A stretch of DNA of 64,000 bases from Phorcus lineatus (taxonomy: Eukaryota > Mollusca > Gastropoda > Trochida > Trochidae): assembly GCA_921293015.1 (NCBI GenBank), contig OV121082.1, positions 19,695,748-19,759,747 on the forward strand. The letters are read 5' to 3'. Made by a program: the position numbers and the translations under genes. Below are positions 61,171-64,000 of the stretch, piece by piece (position 1 is the stretch's first letter; every line of letters starts with the position of its first letter). Below the pieces are notes generated by a model. That model saw only the letters and a program-made list of their open reading frames with translations. It was not told the DNA's origin and did not search any database.

Positions 61171-61793
61171 CAGCTGCATACCGAAAGTTTGTTCACTTAC
61201 CACTGAGTCGTAGTGCAAATATTATGTAATTTTGGTTTCGTTACAACGTCAATAGAATATCTTCAGCAAGACTGACAATTGATCACCCACTGTCTATATG
61301 TGAAATAACCACGCATTCTTAATCTCATATTGGCATTGTCTGGACACTCGTGCAAAAATTAGAATTTTGGCATATTGATATGGACAGGAGGGGTCAAATT
61401 TTCGAAATTTCGTTAAATATCAAATAAAATGTCCCATGTCGACTCTATAAGATTAGAACCAACATAATCACTTTGACTCTGTGTTAAGAAACAAACGTGA
61501 CTAATATTTAAAGAAATTGACAACTTATAAAGGATTTTATGGAGAAAAATAGAAATAAGTGTTTTCGGAATGTTGACCCCTGGTCACTTCAATGACCTGC
61601 CAAAACTGTTATGGGTAATTGTGGGGTACGATAAACTTTTGCCTTAAAGAAAAATGGATATGAATATGTGTGTTGAAAATTCAAAATTATACGGTTTTTT
61701 ACGCAACGGTACGATACCTCAAAGGCATCTCAAATTACATGTAATTGCACTAGTATATTCAGGTATGTGAACAAACTTTTGGCCATGCAGCTG
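61171..61793. mobile_element. inverted-repeat transposon (non-autonomous), 623 bp, TA-flanked
   Basis: Left end CAGCTGCATACCGAAAGTTT with TGTTCACTTACC; right end is the inverted form ending GGCCATGCAGCTG. Arms are about 65 bp. TA lies immediately outside both ends, consistent with Tc1/mariner-type target duplication. The interior has no transposase frame. A partial copy abuts the assembly gap (27250-27357). Confidence 0.8.
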
Positions 61794-62819
61794 TATAATA
61801 TTTTTAGAAGTTACAAAAACGTCTTTCACAGTGTAATGCATCATAATTGGATTAATATATATAGTGTAGATAATCAAGAACACTTCAGGAACTTTCATAA
61901 AAAAGTTCAATGTCATTCTAATTAAATTACCAAAAGCCTCCTCGGTTAACCAGGGCTGAATGTTCCGATTCTCTACATTTAACCAATTCTAGGATTTTCA
62001 TCGAAACATATTTTCATATTACCTGCCGTAGATTTGGGTTATCCAATAACCCTATACTTCGTCTCTGTGATCTGAGAGCTTCTCATAAAACGTGATACAA
62101 TATGCTCGTATCACAGCCAATCAGCAGAGAAAGGGTCACTTCAAAAATCAATATTCAGAGTCCTGATCAGACGCTGAAAGCGCCTTTATAAAGATAAGTT
62201 TTATTATCTTCTCGTATTAAGTCGTTTTGATATTATTTCCTTATATATCTCAAGTGTGGGTTATCTGAGTAAAATTTCTTTCAAACCATTAAGTTTTTGG
62301 TTGCCAAGGATGTCTCAAATAGTGACAAAAAAGTTGCAAAATCAATCGATTAGAATTATAATTTACTTTTTATCTTGAACTAACATGAACAAATTTCATT
62401 GTCATGATGAAAAGTTACATGCGGTTGGTTGTCCTTGCCTTGAAATGAGTACACGTGTGTACTGTGCAATAAAATGAAATTTCCTAATTAAAACCATATG
62501 AACAAGAAACGTACAATTTCAACAGTCTTCTGGCCATCAATTTTGTTTCGAAGTTTATGAAAAAACTGTTCCTATTACCACATGCCACTATTTATTTTGT
62601 ACTTTAAATTTGCACCGTTCCTTAAATGAAATATCTTATACCAGGACCCTGGATGTATTTCAACATTTATACCTTTGATATTTTATCAACGCCCATTTCT
62701 TAAGCTATGAATAAAGAACAAAACAATCAGGCAATTTATCGTCTCGTAGAAAAAAAGCCTTTTGGTACCTTTTAATGTCATAAGAGAAAACTAGCACTCA
62801 GAACTAAAACGTTAGATAG

Positions 62820-64000
62820 CATATAGATGAATCCCGTGATCAGGGTCAGTCACTCTGGAGAAAGTACATGGAATTCACGAAAACAAAGTCAAGGATAGAA
62901 ATAACGGTGTTGCTATCCTATTTTCATCAGTTAACGTGTTAAAGTTGACCCATCTGCATATCCACGTCTTCTTTCTATATCTTTCAAATATATTTGTCTT
63001 GCTTCTTGTCAACTAGGGCAGAATTTTTCTTTTTTGACTGACTTTGTTTTAAGTCTACAATAAAGATGTACTTCAATTTCAGTGTAGAAATGAGGCAGAG
63101 TGAAAATATGTTATTGAGTCGTCCTATGGTGCTCATCAATATGTAATTATGTTGCCCATATATAAAAGTAGGGCTTATTAATTTAATATGTTCAGATATT
63201 GACACTTGAAGTTTTCACTGTTTTAACGTCGTGTTCCGCTGTAATCCACGACAAGACACAGGCTATCATGAGAATCGTTAAGGCTGTAAAACTGTACAGA
63301 TGAATCTAGTAAAGCAACTGAATGGTTCAAATTAAATCGAGTGGTGTCATGAAGCCAGTTCTATTACTAATGGACCTTTTGAACTCTCACAGCTTGAACC
63401 AATGCAAATTTTTCTTATTATCGATTGGTTAATATCATATTGGACGTATTTCAATGTGCATTATTAGTTTAGATTTTAAACTTATATTTTGATTTGGTAT
63501 CAAATGAAAACAATTTATAACTCTGAGATGGTATGAAATATTATATGATTAATTGAAAGAGAAGGAATGATATAGCGTTTAAATGAGTAAATACGAAAAT
63601 ATCTATACTATTACATATAATTCACACCAATATTCCTAACAAACAAACGATTTTATTCAAACATACCAAAAATGGTTTAGATAGGGAGACATACATAGAT
63701 GTTGAAGATAATCTTAAAATACGGTTACCACTGCGTGTGAAGTGTGTATTCGCTAATTAGTCATCTCGGATCTATTCTGTTCTAAAAGTAGCCATGGTGG
63801 ACGGACACTCAACTGTAAACTGCAGTCCATACATGCCAGGTTCACTTTATCAGAAGCAAGAGTAGGGGAATAGTAATTGAATACGTTAACGCCTGGGTGC
63901 CATAATAAGGATTAGACCTATCAAGTCATTTGTACCATCTTTCAAATGTTGAAATTGACTAATGAGCGTTTATGTTCTACTCACTAACCTTGAAGTGAAA
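62820..64000. repeat. diverged segmental duplication, copy 2
   Basis: Shares ordered blocks with 57004-58300: GGAGAAAGTACATGGAATTC with AACAAAGTCAAG and CGGTGTTGCTA near 62857-62915, and TCTGTTCTAAAAGTA, CAAGTCATTTGTACCATCTT and TCAAATGTTGAAATTGACTA near 63770-63965. The duplication may continue past the window. No intact gene seen in either copy. Confidence 0.55.

Overview
This is about 64 kb of AT-rich animal nuclear DNA with one 200-base assembly gap (27050-27249). Intron-containing genes, a single-coding-exon Toll-like receptor with one cysteine cluster, a synaptotagmin-15 homologue, a large non-classical cadherin and a dense load of small inverted-repeat elements all point to an invertebrate metazoan. 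The mix of a Penelope-like element, a LINE of the CR1/L2 group and a chromodomain Gypsy-type LTR element suggests a lophotrochozoan, probably a mollusc such as a bivalve. That last step is inference; nothing seen fixes the species.

Layout. 1.2-11.9 kb (+): the last 16 coding exons of a cadherin. All splice phases join into one open frame of 937 codons plus stop: ectodomain repeats, a membrane-adjacent domain like that of CDH23/PCDH15-type cadherins, one membrane span and a cytoplasmic tail of about 268 residues. 17.1-24.3 kb (-): seven exons of a synaptotagmin-15-like gene (membrane span, linker, C2A, C2B), missing only a short first exon. 29.7-32.1 kb (-): an intact 817-residue Toll-like receptor, probably with a 5' UTR exon near 33 kb, and just downstream a decayed copy of the end of a TIR domain.

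34.4-36 kb: a 5'-truncated Penelope-like element (RT tail plus GIY-YIG nuclease) bracketed by hammerhead-ribozyme-like motifs. 39.75-43.06 kb: two LTR-like arms in inverted orientation around a chromodomain fragment. 38.7 and 43.8 kb: two related candidate terminal exons of an unrecognised gene on either side of that structure. 46.5-47.2 kb: a dead Tc1-like transposase. 47.8 kb: a tRNA-derived SINE-like head. 48.0-48.3 kb: an 88-bp minisatellite. 48.9-51.0 kb: a 5'-truncated LINE with an intact 675-codon reverse transcriptase. 51.8-52.1 kb: a doubtful WD40-like ORF. 52.4-64 kb: no convincing gene, but several MITE-like elements, a long trinucleotide microsatellite and a diverged segmental duplication (about 57.0-58.3 against 62.8-64 kb).

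The three main genes are unrelated in function (adhesion, membrane traffic, innate immunity) and show no operon-like arrangement. Exon borders were set by eye from GT/AG sites and phase. Most of the shorter open frames are chance.
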